The notes: generated by a model not told the origin, from the letters alone. A stretch of 64,000 bases of DNA from Sorex araneus (GCF_027595985.1 NC_073307.1:37452234-37516233), one strand, 5' to 3'. Positions 22,945-34,711 are shown, numbered from the stretch's first letter. Translations and numbers: made by a program.

Positions 22945-23300
22945 ACTACAGATGGTTGGGTTTTGTCCTTCCCCAACCCCAATATATGGGCTGAAACTCT
23001 AACCCCAAATGTGATGAAATTAGGAGTTGGGGACTCTGGAAGGTGAGTGGCCTTGAGGGTGGAGATTAATGGAAGAGATCAGTGGAGAGACCCAGAGACT
23101 TCTTTCACCCTTTGCCATGTGAGGCTATGGTAAGAAGGCAGTCATTTATAAGCCAGAAAGTGCTCTCTTGCCAGTGATTTAATCTTGCACTCCCCAGCCT
23201 CCAGAATGGTGAGCATTGTTTGTTGTTAATCAGCCACCTTCTACATGCTATTCACCAAGAGTGGGGTGCCACTCTACTATATACCTGAAGATATAGAAGC
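22945..23300 (+). mobile_element. MLT1-type MaLR LTR (ancient)
   Basis: Recognisable LTR landmarks in order: GGCTGAAACTCTAACCCCAA, ATTAGGAGTTGGGGACTCTG, TTTGCCATGTGAGG, CCCAGCCTCCAGAATGGTGA. These match the ERVL-MaLR MLT1 group shared by placental mammals. It is followed by matching internal sequence. Confidence 0.82.
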
Positions 23301-24600
23301 AGCTTTAGAACCGAGTAAGAGAAGAAGCTAAAGAGTTTTGAGGTGCATGCTGGAAAAAGTCTACATTGTGAGTGAGTGGATTTTCAAGGGCAATACACAG
23401 GAGAGCTTAGGAGAGAAAACTGAGTGAACGAGAGAGAGAAAGAGAAAGAGAGAGAGAATATTGATCACTTTCTCCTTTTTCTTTATGGAAGAGCAGGGGC
23501 ACACCAAGCTGTGCTCAGGACCTACTACTGGCTCTATCCTCAGGAGTCAAATCAGGTGACAGGAGTTAAACTAGAGTTGGCTGTGTGCAAGGCAAGCAGC
23601 TTAACCCCCTCACTATCTCTCTGACCCTGAGAAATCCTTGGTCTTGTCATATTTCCTAGTGACTGTGAAGATTTATGAGAAATATGGATGGAAATTTCAG
23701 GACTTTCTGATGAGGTTTCAGAGAGAAATGAGGAACGCATTCCTGAAAACTGGAGGAAAGATAATCAGTATGAAGTGTCAAGGAGCTTGACTGAACTGTG
23801 TTCCTGTTTTGGTGTTGGATAGACGCTGTGAGTGATGAAATTGAATATTTAGCCAAAACAATTTCTAAGTGAAGCATTGCAGCTGCAGCTGAACTCCTAC
23901 TGACTTCTTACAGTAACACGCGGCAAAAGAGAAATGACTTAAAGATGGAATTAGTATGAGGACAGGCAGCAGAATTTTGACTTGAAAAACTCTCAGCATA
24001 TCCCCACTGCAAGAAAACAGAGAAAGTGTGCTGGGTGAACACACTAGAGGTGTGGCCAAAGCATCCTTTAGATAAAGACATTTATGTGAGTGTAGGCCTT
24101 GGAATGACTCACCCTTCATGGAAGAAAAATGTCCATGTGAACCAAATGAGAAAGATAGGGAAGGTGAGAGGAAGAGTGTCCAAATTCTTGAATCTTACAA
24201 GTTAGCAACAGAGCTCTCTGACACCCATCCAGTACTGCTTCTCAAGATGCAGGAAGAAACCTTTGAAGGTAAAATACAAAGGTGGTGCTGACATCATGCC
24301 TCCTTGCCTTCAATGAGGGAAGAGCAGGGTCTTATTTCTGTAAGCCGGGTGAGTCTTAGGGGCTCATCTGAAGTCTGAAAGAGCTACAAGGATAAGATTG
24401 TCACCCTCTGGGGTCTTCAGAGTAAGATCTCCTACCAGTATATCTGGAGTTGGGGCCTCCACTGCGGAGAACGGAGCATCAAGTCAATGTGCCCTCAACT
24501 GGAGCCTTGAGAGTTCATGGAATTTTTTCCTAGTTTGGCTTTAATTGGGACTTCTTCACCCTTTATCTGTTCTGTTTTTTATTTTGGAAGAAAAGAAAAG
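23301..24600 (+). mobile_element. MLT1/MaLR internal region remnant
   Basis: Non-coding internal sequence of the MaLR type is recognisable by TTCTGATGAGGTTTCAGAGA, GAACGCATTCCTGAAAACTG, CAAAAGAGAAATGACTTAAA and, near the end, TGGAGCCTTGAGAGTTCATG. With the LTR just upstream it forms the 5' part of an old MaLR provirus. I did not find the downstream LTR. A reverse SINE-A interrupts it at 23490-23630. Confidence 0.72.
23490..23630 (-). repeat. SINE-A, reverse strand, degenerate
   Basis: GCTGTGCTCAGGACCTACTA, GTCAAATCAGGTGACAGGAG, TGTGTGCAAGGCAAGC and CACTATCTCTCTGACCC follow the reversed SINE-A order. It is preceded by a short (GAGA)n run at 23428-23458. Confidence 0.82.
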
Positions 24601-24879
24601 GGTATACTTTTCTAGTTACCAAGGTCTCCTAGTTCCTCCAGGCTATGGGTTCCTGTCTGAGAAAGTTCACAATTCCAATGTTTGTCTCAAAGTCTTTACT
24701 CCCAAGTTTTGGTAAGGATTCCATTCTCTTTTTCAAATGTTATGCTCAAATCTCAAGTACGTTCCCAGATTACCCTGTCAATAAAGAAAACTTCAAGCCC
24801 TCCCATCACTCTTGTTCTCCTCTCCTGTTTTGTTTTGTTTAAAGATCTTTAACACTACTTCCCCCACCCTAACACACCT

Positions 24880-25150
24880 TTAAAGTAAATTCCCAAAGCA
24901 CAGGGATTTTGGTGCTGAAGAGATAGCACAGCGGGTAGGACGTTTGCCTTGCACGCAGCCAACCCGGGTTTGATTCCCAGCATCCCATATGGTCCCCTGA
25001 GCACTGCCAGGTGTAATTCCTGAGTGCAGAGCCAGGAACAACCCCTGTGCATCGTGACCCAAAAAGCAAAAAAAAAAAAGCACAGGGATTTTGTTTTTCA
25101 TTTACTGTTGCATCCTCAGTGCTTAAGACATGGTAGGTACTCTAAAATAC
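24880..25150 (+). mobile_element. L2 LINE 3' end, split by a young SINE
   Basis: CCAAAGCACAGGGATTTTG before the SINE and CTGTTGCATCCTCAGTGCTT, CATGGTAGGTACTCTAAAAT after it match the conserved L2 3' terminus. The SINE-A at 24911-25076 sits in the middle, duplicating AAAGCACAGGGATTTT. Confidence 0.75.
24911..25076 (+). repeat. SINE-A, young copy
   Basis: Head GGTGCTGAAGAGATAGCACA, intact B box and body, A-rich tail. Perfect 16-bp duplication AAAGCACAGGGATTTT (24895-24910 and 25077-25092). It is a recent insertion into an L2 end. Confidence 0.96.
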
Positions 25151-25839
25151 TTGTTTCTGTTGTTTTAAGACCTGCATTACTTATTTTCTAAAGAGAATTA
25201 TGTGGTGTTTTGTAATTTTCAAATAATTGTTCTCCCTTCCTGTTGGGGAATTCCATATCATTTCTCATGAAATTCAGGCATGACTGCAAGATCTTCCCTG
25301 GGTAGAAGCTTCCCAGCTGGCCTGTGGTTCACTTGGTTTTCTCTAGCCCTGCCCTCCAACAACCAATACTGAGCTACCAGAGGCTACTCTGTTAGTACAA
25401 GAGCTGAGAAAAAAGGTCTGGAGCCATGCCCACATTTGATCCTATGGATCTGCGACTATTGCAGTACAGAACTAGCTAGTTTAAGCCACTGAGATTTGGA
25501 GGATGTTCCTTTCATCATGTAGCCCAATTTATCCTGGCTGTAGAGCATCTAGGCAACTGTGAGCAAAGTGGGGACCTAAGACTACTTCAATCATATTTGA
25601 CAACTTTCCTAAGTTTGCCAGAGCAGGCACTTCCCAATCCATATCTTCTGTTTTGCCACCATCATATTTTCTTTGGGAAAAATAAATGAAAAAAAAAAGC
25701 ACTGGGACATCTTGGGGGTCATGATTAGAAGTCATTATTTTGTTTCTTTATATTTTCATGAAAAAGCATTGTAAGAAAAATTAGCTAAAGAATCCAATGT
25801 ACTTAAAAGTTATTTCCAAAATTTGGCACTTTTCTTTGG
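25151..25839. other. Unique DNA, no gene seen
   Basis: No recognisable element, and only short chance frames. Confidence 0.5.
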
Positions 25840-26000
25840 GGGGAGATACACCCCCCATAAGTATGATAGGACTATTATTGACTGTAGACTAGGGGTCTCT
25901 CCTGGTGGTGATCAGGGGACCATGTTGTGACAGGAACTCAACCAAGGTCTAGTATAGGAAAGACAAATACCCTAGCCCCTGTGGTATCTCTTCAGTCCCC
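25840..26000 (-). repeat. SINE-A, reverse strand, older copy
   Basis: GTCTCTCCTGGTGGTGATCA, GGGGACCATGTTGTGACAGG, AACTCAACCAAGGTCTAGTA and GTGGTATCTCTTCAGTCCCC are diverged but ordered SINE-A positions. Confidence 0.8.
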
Positions 26001-26074
26001 AAACCTGATGCATTTTGAATAAGAAAATCATAAATAATACCCATTCTAATACTTTACCTCAGACCAACTGAACA

Positions 26075-26456
26075 GAAAGTAGTTAAAAAATTATTAAAAT
26101 TTTTAAAAACTTATACAACTTCACTGATGGCAATGTAAGTTGATGCCGCCTCTGTGGTAAACAGTATGGATATTCCTTAACAAAAAAAAGTGGCAATTCC
26201 CTATGATCCAGCAACACTTGCTCCTCGTTATTCATACAAAGTATATGAGAACACTAATTCAAAATGATATTTGAACCCTTATTTTTTATGATAGCTAAAT
26301 GTGGAATCAACCTAATTACCGAATTGTCAGATTTTCTGTGAGAGATATTTACTCAACAAAGTCATACTCTGCCACTTAAAAAAAAAAAAAGCTAAAATTG
26401 TGATTTTGGAGAAAAAAAATGGATGAAGCTTGAAGTGATCATGCTAAGTTCTGCTT
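26075..26456 (+). mobile_element. Ancient L1 ORF2 3' fragment
   Basis: GATGGCAATGTAAGTTGATG, GTGGTAAACAGTATGGATAT, CCTATGATCCAGCAACACTT and GATGAAGCTTGAAGTGATCA follow the order of the last third of L1 ORF2. The frame is heavily broken. The family is older than the L1 at 49700-51044. Confidence 0.82.
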
Positions 26457-26545
26457 TACCTGATTCTGTGGGACTTCACTCATGCATGAGGCTCGACCCG
26501 AGTGTCCGAAAAGCAGCCTGGAGCGTGGTGGTGGCTGGGTAGTAT
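26457..26545 (+). repeat. Fragment of GC-rich D module
   Basis: GGGACTTCACTCATGCATGA, GGCTCGACCCGAGTGTCCG and AAAGCAGCCTGGAGCGTGG match the module start at 44075-44135. Only the first part is present. Confidence 0.65.
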
Positions 26546-26577
26546 TATGTTGTAATACTGGTATTATAGCCTTGATT

Positions 26578-26824
26578 GGACTGGAGCAATAGCACAGCAT
26601 GTAGGGTGTTTGCCTTGCATGTGGCCGACCTGAGTTCTATTCCTCCACCCCTCTCGGAGAGCCCGGCAATCTACCTAAAGGATCCTGCTCACACGCCAGA
26701 GCCTGACAAGCTACCCATGGTGTATTCGATATGCCAAAAACAGTAACAACAAGTCTCACAATGGAGATGTTACTGATGCCCGCTCGAGCAAATCGATGAG
26801 CAACGGGATGACAGTGACAGTGAA
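26578..26824 (+). repeat. SINE-B, full length
   Basis: GGACTGGAGCAATAGCACAG head, GAGTTCTATTCCTCCACCCC, CGGAGAGCCCGGCAATCTAC, CGATATGCCAAAAACAGTAA and GGGATGACAGTGACAGTGA tail. Confidence 0.94.
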
Positions 26825-29489
26825 TAACTAAAGCAAATAAGCTAGTAGTAAACGAGAAAACTAACTTTCAAGTTCAGGGGAAACTATTATAGCTGAGCTG
26901 GTTCCTGAGCAGGAAGGACATGAGAGGTGAGAGACATGAGCAGAGAGATCTCCATGGTGTAGGATATCACTGGAATTTCTTGGTAGGAAGTTGTGTCAAT
27001 TGCACAAATATAAATGTGTGAAGATAAACCCCTGACGTTCCACAGTACTGTAAACCAATGACGATAAGTCAATGGAAAAACAACAACCAGTACCTGAGAT
27101 AAACATCTCTGTACCTGTAACTCTTGCAGACATAGAGCATACAGTGTAACAGTATCTCTCACGCTATCCCACTCAAAATTGTACCCAGAGATAAAGTTTC
27201 TATAAGCCTGAAATGAATCATAATACTCATTATCAGTAGAAAATTTTGTACTGTAGCTTTTTAAAAAAACATTTGTGTTAGTTTCAGTTTTCATTAGAGA
27301 TAACCTACTCTGAGAGAATTCTCAAGTCAGTTATCACTTACATGTACTCATACAAATAGATAGGGCTAAGAAATCTATTACAGATTTTCAGTGCAACTGT
27401 TTTCAGTTTAAGCATCATTAAACTAACTTGATCCACTTGATCCAGCAGGAGAATTTCATCATTATATGAGTTACTTATCTACATTATTTATAAGATATAA
27501 TTTAGATAAAAATACTTAGAACTGCCAAGAATCTATGAAAAACACTAGATTTTTATCATTAGTCACCAAAAGTTACCAGTGTTGGATGTAAAGAAAGAAA
27601 TGGAACACCATCTTGGTATTTCCATATACAAGCAATATAATCAATACAGTTTTGCTTCTTACATAAAATTCCCTTGGAACCTCATCTATTCCTTGCTCCA
27701 GGATTTGCTCCTTCACAGGAATGAAAAAAAAAGAAAGATTTGTAGTCACTTCAGCATTTTCTGAACTTGGTGATCAGATTTGGATATATTAGTAAGTTAA
27801 AACGTTGAGGGACAGATAATTTGTACTACCAATAACTTAGAAAAAAACACATTCAACAAACAATGTTCTGAAAGACTTCAGAAATCTAAGAACAACGTAT
27901 AATGTGTTTTCTCAGAGGAAGCAGGGACAACTTTATTGAACAATCCCTGTCTCAAATGAACTGTGTGGTGTAGAGAACATAATCAAGCCAGAAGCAATAG
28001 CTAGGAGCAGTATGACTTATTGGATAGTAAGGATCTGTTCAGCATGCCTTTGAAGAAAGTCTTAGTCTCTTCCAGTCATACATGCAGCATTCAGGGAGCA
28101 ACAGAGATAAACATCTACCAGTTCCAATAGATGGAGAGAACTGGTCTACCACATATTGGATTCTTTACCTTTAATTTTAGCCATGCAAACAGAAATGAAA
28201 ATTTTCTTTCCCATGAAGTAACTAATTACTACTTCTTTTAAGTCCTACCCTTACTACAAGAAAAAAATAAATTCCCTTCTGGCATCATTTTAAAAGAAGA
28301 CTTTCAATTGGATCAAGATCCTTTAATCTAGATGAACATAATAATACCTTCTTTTTATTTAACCACTCTTCAGTGAAATCGCTCCTTATCCCTTCGTGTT
28401 TGTAGGTCTGCTTAAAAATAGCTTTATTTCTTAAATTTGGTAAGTAAACCTTATCCAAACTAGTCAAAAGTACAGATTTTTGTCAGTATTTTGCATGGTT
28501 ATGAATGATTCAAACACAAATTATTATGTTTAAATTATTGAGAAAATGGAGATTAATATACATCAGAGAGAGAGATTTCACAGACATGCAAAAGGGAGAG
28601 AAAAATGCTGTGTACATCCCACAGCTTTAGAATGCAAATGGATCCGCTGTTCCATAACTTTTCTGCTCAAATCTAATCTGTGAATTATATGAGACTTGCT
28701 ATTTCTATTGTGAAATAGAAAAATCTATTTCACAAGTTTCGACACTCCTGACATTTTTATTTCAAATGTTTATAATGGGCCACTGTTTCACCGTGTTCTT
28801 CATGACTTCCACCTCAGTTTTTTCACTAGGCATAATTCAACACTTCACAGATGAGGCAGCAATCACTTCGAGCCACAGGCACCTAACTGTACCTAGAAAC
28901 CATTTCTGGTGAAGTGAGGAAATTCTTTAAGGTCAGGTCAGGTAAGTCCATTACACTGTTGTGAGGAGGGAAATTTCTATGTCTTCCAGAATGACTTGCA
29001 GTGTTCAACTTCTCAGAGTTTGTCAATGAAATAATGTCTTTTTTCTCTAGAGAGATATTCATGAAATTTTCCACATATCCACTTTACCCTGGGGAAGTGT
29101 TAACTTTATTCAGGCAAAATTGGGATAAAATATATGTTTTCATTCTAATTTATTAGTTTCTACTAGATCCAAGACAAAAACAAAGAGGAAGAGAAGAAAA
29201 AATATATCTCCACTGTTTTGTAACATAGTTATTTGCTAGCCATGCTAATTTCAAAATTTTATAGATTACACAAGTAACCTGCATTGTATCCTCTCATAAT
29301 TCACAGCACTACAAAGTACTTGTAGTATTTCTTTCACAATATTAAATATATTGAAAACTTCTTTGCAATTATCTTTAGTATTTTATTTGCCACTAATCTA
29401 CAAGTTCTCGGAATGCAGTGATATGCCTGTTTTGTCAACCTCTGTAAAATCTATTTTTTTGTGGTTGGTTTGCTTATTTTGATATAACA
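26825..29489. other. Long unique AT-rich stretch, no gene seen
   Basis: About 2.7 kb almost free of recognisable repeats, the longest such run in the left half. A 135-codon minus-strand frame at 26887-27294 has no motif I recognise. TCACAGATGAGGCAGC near 28844 is faintly MIR-like. The absence of recent insertions might reflect constraint, but nothing in the sequence proves it. Confidence 0.5.
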
Positions 29490-29580
29490 ACGGGGGTTGT
29501 TTCGGAGCCTCTGATCCCTGGTGACTTAACTGCAAGCAAGTATGTGTTCCAAACTTGTTGAGCTATCTCTCTGGGCAACT
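29490..29580 (-). repeat. Degenerate SINE-A fragment, reverse strand
   Basis: CCTCTGATCCCTGGTGAC and GAGCTATCTCTCTGGGCAAC resemble the reversed B-box region and head. Heavily decayed. Confidence 0.5.
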
Positions 29581-29875
29581 GTTAAAATCTATATATTTTA
29601 ATTGAAGTACCAAGATTTACAATACTGTTAATAATAGAGCTGCAGGAATATAATGTCCAAACCTCTCATCCACTGTCAGAGTCATCCTCTCTCCACCAGT
29701 GTCTCAAAGTCACACTCCCTTGGCAAACTCAGTTCTGTAAGCCTCTTTCAGGGTCCATTACCAATAACAATTTGCTATTCATTACTATGTTTGTTTATGT
29801 TCCACATACAAGAGAAATAGTTTATATTTATCCCTCTCCTTATCAGCATGATTCCTTCTACTTCCATTCAGTTTT

Positions 29876-30164
29876 TTTTTAGAAAATTTATTTATTTTTT
29901 AATTAGTGAATTATCATGAGGTACAGTTACAGATTTACACATTTTCGTGCTTGTGTTTCCCTCATACAATGTTCGAGAACCCATCCCTTTACCAGTCCAT
30001 TCTCCACCACCAATGAACCCAGTTTCTTTCCCACCCTTCAATCCCATCACCCCCACATCCTGCCTTTGTGGCAGGGTATTCCCTTTTGTTCTCTCTCTCT
30101 TATTGGGTGTTGTGGTTTGTAATAGGAGTGTTGAGTGGCCATCATGTTCAGTCTCTAGTCTACT
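29876..30164 (-). mobile_element. L1 3' UTR, 5' truncated, reverse strand
   Basis: Reverse complement of the 3' UTR at about 50740-51040 (shared words GAATGGACTGGTAAAGGGAT versus GAATGGGCACTGGTGAAGGG; AGAGAGAACAAAAGGGAAT). Flanked by TTCTACTTCCATTCAGTTTT, a perfect 20-bp duplication (about 29856-29875 and 30165-30184). A typical short L1 insertion of the same young family. Confidence 0.92.
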
Positions 30165-30186
30165 TTCTACTTCCATTCAGTTTTAA

Positions 30187-30839
30187 AAGTTTCCAGAAAT
30201 AGAACATTATTAGGTCCAATTAAAGGAGACTGACAGAAGACAAGAAGTTTTTCATCAAAGGCAAAGAAGAGTTGCACAAAGCAATAGCAGGAATATTTGT
30301 AGCCTCATCCGTGAATCTAGTTGAAATAGAAGATGAAGAAAACCATCACAATGCAGCACACACAACAGACTCAGCTACCAGAAGAAATCATGAGCTCAGG
30401 TAAACTAAATCCTTTGAACTAGGCAAGGAACAAGTCTTCTCATTGGATCGAAGACAACTCTTCTAAAGCTGATGAACAATTTAAAACTCCTTCGAAACAT
30501 GACTGAAAACACACACACAGAAAAAAGTACAGTCATTTTCTCTTTAGCAAGAAATATAGAAATATGAGATTGATGGATTATCTCACAGCCTATGTTTCTG
30601 GAAGACTTTCTCCCAGGGGCCTTTATTAAGCTAATCATACTCTGGTCTCTTTAGAACCTCTAAGTCTTTTGCCTTTATTAAACTAATAGATACATAAGTA
30701 TGTGTTTGAAGATATCTTTCAGTAGTTGATGTGTAAGGACAAAAACTGATGAGGGAAAGACTGCATAAGATGAGTGAAGAGAGAGCAAGCCTAGATTCCA
30801 GCTAAAAAGAAATACAAGAACAATGGCCACACATAGTAT
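30187..30839. other. Unique DNA, no gene seen
   Basis: Nothing recognisable before the satellite begins. Confidence 0.5.
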
Positions 30840-32082
30840 GGGTTAGTGTTAGCCTTAGGATTAAAATTTGACATGATAGAAATCGAAAATGGACTATATG
30901 ATGAAGGTGAATGTTAAATTTAGAATAATTGTTAAGGTCTAGCAGGCTAGAGTAAAGGTAGAATCTATGAATAGTGTTGGTATTAGGTAAAGGCTAGAGT
31001 TAGCATTAAGTTGACCATGGTGGAAATTCAGAATGAAAGTAAGGGTATTGGTGAACCGTAAGTTAAGGGTAATAGATAGGGCTATGCCAGTGCTGGGGTG
31101 AGGGTTCAGTTAGGGTTAGTGTTATGATGAGCATTTAAGGTTAGGGATAGGGCTAGGATTAGAGCTAGGTTTTAGGTTTGACAATGTTAGAAGTTAAGAA
31201 TTGAAGCTAAGATGAAGGTGAATGATAACCTAGGGTAATTGTTAAGCTGAGGCCAATGAGAGGGTAATGATTAGGATCAGACATAGGTAAGGTTTAGACT
31301 TAGGGCCAGGGTTTCAAATTTGCAGTGCTAGAAGTTCACAAGGAGTCTTAGCTTGAGTGAAGGTTAAATTTAGGGTAATTGTTATGAACAGTCCAAAACT
31401 GTGGTAAGGGATAGTACTAGGCCTCGGAGAAATGCTAGGGTTAGTTTTGGGTTAAGGTTAAGATTTGGGTTGTGATTTTAGTTTGGTGATGCTATAAATT
31501 GAGAATAAAATTTAGAATGAAGGTAATTGTCAGGGATAAGTCAAAGCTAGAGTTCTGTTTAAGTATTGAGATAGAGTTAGGGTAAGGGTTAGGGTTAAAA
31601 TTAGGGTTAGGGTTTTGTTGGGACATGTTAGAAACTAAAAATAAGCAAAATTGAACTTGAACGTTAAATTTAGGATAATTATTAGAGTGAGGATAAGGCA
31701 AGGATAAGTGTTAGGATTAGAAGTAGGTTAAGTTAAGGATTAGGGCTAGGGTTTAGGATTTGCCACAGAAGTTGAGAAGAAAGGTAGGGTGTAGAAGGTT
31801 AACCTTAGGAAAACTATTAGTTCAAGGATAGGATTATATTTAAGCTAACCTTATGATTAGAGTTAGGGTTAAAATTTTTTTAAAAAATCAAAATTAGAGT
31901 AATTTGAATGTCACTTCATTGAAATTGATAAAGAATATTCAATACTAAAGTAAGGGTTAGGATTTGGGTTACGGTTGGGATAAGAGTTAGGATTAGGGTT
32001 AGGATTTAGGTTTCACAATGTTATAAATTAAGAATGAAAGTTAAAATGAGAGTGAATGTATAACCTGGGATAATTGATATCA

Positions 32083-32268
32083 GAGCAACAGGACAGCAGG
32101 TAGGGTTGCTTGCCTTGCACCTACTGGCAGACCCGGGTTCAATCCCCAACATCCCACATGGTCTCCCAAACTTGCCAGGGGAGATCCCTGAGTGCAGACC
32201 CAGAAGTAAGCCCTGGAAACCTCTGAGTGTCGTCCAAAAACAAAATTAAACAATAAAAAACAAATATC
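32083..32268 (+). repeat. SINE-A inserted in the telomere-like satellite
   Basis: GATATCAGAGCAACAGGACA head, CCCGGGTTCAATCCCCAACA, GAAGTAAGCCCTGGAAACC and a (CAAAA)n-type tail. The satellite unit continues after it (GGTAGGGATAGGCCAAGAC), so the array predates the SINE. Confidence 0.9.
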
Positions 32269-33412
32269 ACATAATTGGTAGGGATAGGCCAAGACTACAG
32301 CACGTGATGGGATCAAGGTTACCATTAGGCTATTGACTAGGGTGAGGGTAGGGGTGAGGGTTTACATTAAGGTTGTTTAGGTGTTTGTTAACATAAAATT
32401 TAAAAATGAGAGAAAGCATATTAAACTTAGGGGAATAGCAGAGACAGGCCAAGACAGAGGTAAGTGATAGACTTAGGTTAGAATTAAGTCTACGTTAGGG
32501 TTAGTATTAGGGTTAGTGTTAGAGTGTGGTTTTATATTTGACAATGTTAGAAATTAAGAATAAGGCTTAGGTGAGGGTGAAAGTAAAATTTAGGGTAATT
32601 CTTAGGGCCTACTCAGACCCAGGTGAGAAGATTAGGGTTAGGATTTAAGGTAAAGTTTAAGAATAGTGTTTGGCATGGTTTAGGTTAGATAATGTAAGGA
32701 AATTTTTAAAAATCAGGGTGGGGTGAACGTAAAATTTAGAGTAAGTTTCAAGGAAAGACAATGGATAGGGTAAGAGATGGAATTAGGGGTAAGGTTAAGA
32801 TTAGGGTAGAGTTAGGGTTGCAACTAGGGTTAGTATAACTGTTGGACCTTAGGTTTGACAATGTTATAAATTAAGAATGAAAGTTATGCTGATGGTAAAT
32901 GATAAATTTAGGATAATTTCTAGGGATAGTCCAAACAGGGTCATTGAAGGATTAGAGTTAGAATAGTGATAGGGTGAAAGTTAGAGTTAAGGCTAGGGTT
33001 AGAGAGAGAATTCAATTTTAGGAAGAATTGTTAGAAATTAAGAATTAATTTTAGGAAGAGGGTAAAAGTTAAATTTAGAGTAACTACTAGGGAGACGACA
33101 AAACTGAGGTAAGAAATAGGATAAAGGTTAGGGTAACGATTAGGACGGGAGTTAGGATCAGTGTTACATGTAATATTTAGGTCTGTCAGAGTGAAAAATT
33201 AAAAAGAAAATTTAGCATGATAGTGAATGTTATATTTAGAGAACATACTATAGCAGGACAAGACTCAGGTAAGTGACAAGGTTAGGGTTAAGGCTAGAGT
33301 TAGAGTTGGAGGTAGTGTTAAGGTTAGTTTATGGGTTTGACAATATTAGAAATTAAGAATAAAAATTAAGGTAAGCATGAATGTTAAGTGTCTGGAAACT
33401 CTTAGGGATAGG

Positions 33413-33478
33413 CCAAGACCAAGGAACACCGTATAATAAGAGTTACCAAGACCAAGGAACACCGTATGATAAGAGTTA
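33413..33478. repeat. 33-bp tandem duplication at the satellite edge
   Basis: Two adjacent units (33413-33445 and 33446-33478) beginning CCAAGACCAAGGAACACCGT differ at one base. It lies in the last satellite unit. Confidence 0.95.
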
Positions 33479-33505
33479 GGGTTAGACATAGGGATAGAGT
33501 GTAAG

Positions 33506-34129
33506 GAATAGAGAAGTGGGATTTTGTCTCAGTACAGCAGACAATACCATTCTTTAAAAAAGCCCATTTCTGCTTTTGTTCTTAACAGTGAGGGCCCTTC
33601 CCAGAGAGCAGACTCTGAAAACATGCAGATACTACTGTATAAGGTTTTTTTTTTTTTCAAGGAACAGTAACAAACTCTTGAGGATTTTTAAGCAGTTTTA
33701 TCTGTCAGAAACTATTTACACCAACTTGGCACATAGAGTGAATTATTCTTATAAGCAAAAGTTGAGAAAATTGCTTAAATCTCACCAGAAGGTACCTGCA
33801 GTCTATCAGAGGACTCGTGACTCAATAAGCTCAAAAAAAAAAAAAAATAGAAAGAAAGAAACTGCATGTCAGCGAGGACATCAACAGTAAGATAAATGAC
33901 TTGGAAGTGAATTTGTGCCAGATTTGTTCTTTCCACTGGTTTGCTGAGTTTCCCATTTTCATACCCAAGGGAGACAGAGAAGTAGGAAGGACACCCCTGA
34001 GGACATTCCCCGCTGTGGCTCCACCATGTCTGTCTGTCTCTGCATTGCACAGGCAAATGTACTCCAGGGCTTTCACAAAGTGCAAGACACACAGACCACT
34101 TCACATGAAGGTTTTATTCAAAGAGGCAA
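33506..34129. other. Unique DNA, no gene called
   Basis: Contains short A and T runs. Overlapping frames on both strands at 33775-34167 have no recognised motif. Confidence 0.45.
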
Positions 34130-34262
34130 CCCATGAGAAATCCTCATTAATCCCATGGTGCAGATGAAGAGGAACTTAGACAAAGTCTCCAAGCTGTAGG
34201 GATGTGAACTAAGGATGCCTGACTCCAGGACAGAGGCTTCTAACCACTCCACGAAGCCAAAA
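34130..34262 (-). repeat. MIR SINE, reverse strand (ancient)
   Basis: GTGCAGATGAAGAGGAACTT, GATGTGAACTAAGGATGCC and TGACTCCAGGACAGAGGCTT with TCTAACCACT follow the reversed MIR consensus, a family shared by all mammals. Confidence 0.75.
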
Positions 34263-34458
34263 GTCTTGAGATCATCTGATTCATGGTAAAATTCCTGGGA
34301 TAAGTGGAAATTTCCCTAAACAACTTCTTCTCAGCCACGAGGGGCCACTTCATGCAGACTCTGTGCTCCTGCTTCACTCAAGATAAGTCTTGGTCCTTTT
34401 CCTCACCTTGTCTAGAGCTTCACCAAGTTTTAATTCTTCATTCTCAAATATGCCAAAA

Positions 34459-34630
34459 TACAAGGGCTGAAGAGAGCACAGTGATATGGTACATGCCTTG
34501 CATGGAACTCACCCGGGTTTGATCCTTGGCATCACATAGGGTTCCTTGAGCACCACCAAGAGTAATTCCTCAGTGCTGAGCCAGTAGTAAATCTCGAGTA
34601 AGTCCCAGAAACAAAACCCAAAGAGATTTT
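34459..34630 (+). repeat. SINE-A, older copy
   Basis: GGGCTGAAGAGAGCACAGTG head, CACCCGGGTTTGATCCTTGG, GAGTAATTCCTCAGTGCTGA, CAGAAACAAAACCCAAA tail region. Confidence 0.85.
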
Positions 34631-34711
34631 TTATCATGCAAAAACTTTTTATTATGCAAAATGTAGCTCAACTATAAGGCTAGGGCCAAAATTGAGGCTC
34701 AATAAATGTTT

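Larger units (their letters stand above)
30840..33505 (+). repeat. Telomere-like satellite, ~160-bp units
   Basis: About 15-16 diverged tandem units. Each has a non-telomeric part starting near TTTGACAATGTTAGAAATTA and continuing with TGAATGTTAAATTTAGGGTA and GATAGGCCAAGAC. A second part is dense in GTTAGGG, ATTAGGG and TTAGGGTTAGGG words. Well preserved starts lie at 31177, 32011 (TTTC variant), 32537, 32854 and 33336. Spacings of 317 and 482 fit two and three units of about 160 bp. The G-rich strand is plus throughout. A SINE-A (32083-32268) interrupts it. It is not a plain (TTAGGG)n tract, and short frames in it carry no meaning. Confidence 0.88.

Noticed and set aside
26887..27294. 135-codon minus-strand frame in repeat-poor DNA
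   Set aside because: No motif, AT-rich composition and no splice sites in sensible positions. Chance cannot be excluded and is the simpler reading.
30840..33505. CRISPR-like or plain telomeric array
   Set aside because: Units are contiguous and diverged, with no constant repeat and unique spacers, and TTAGGG words do not form a long pure tract.
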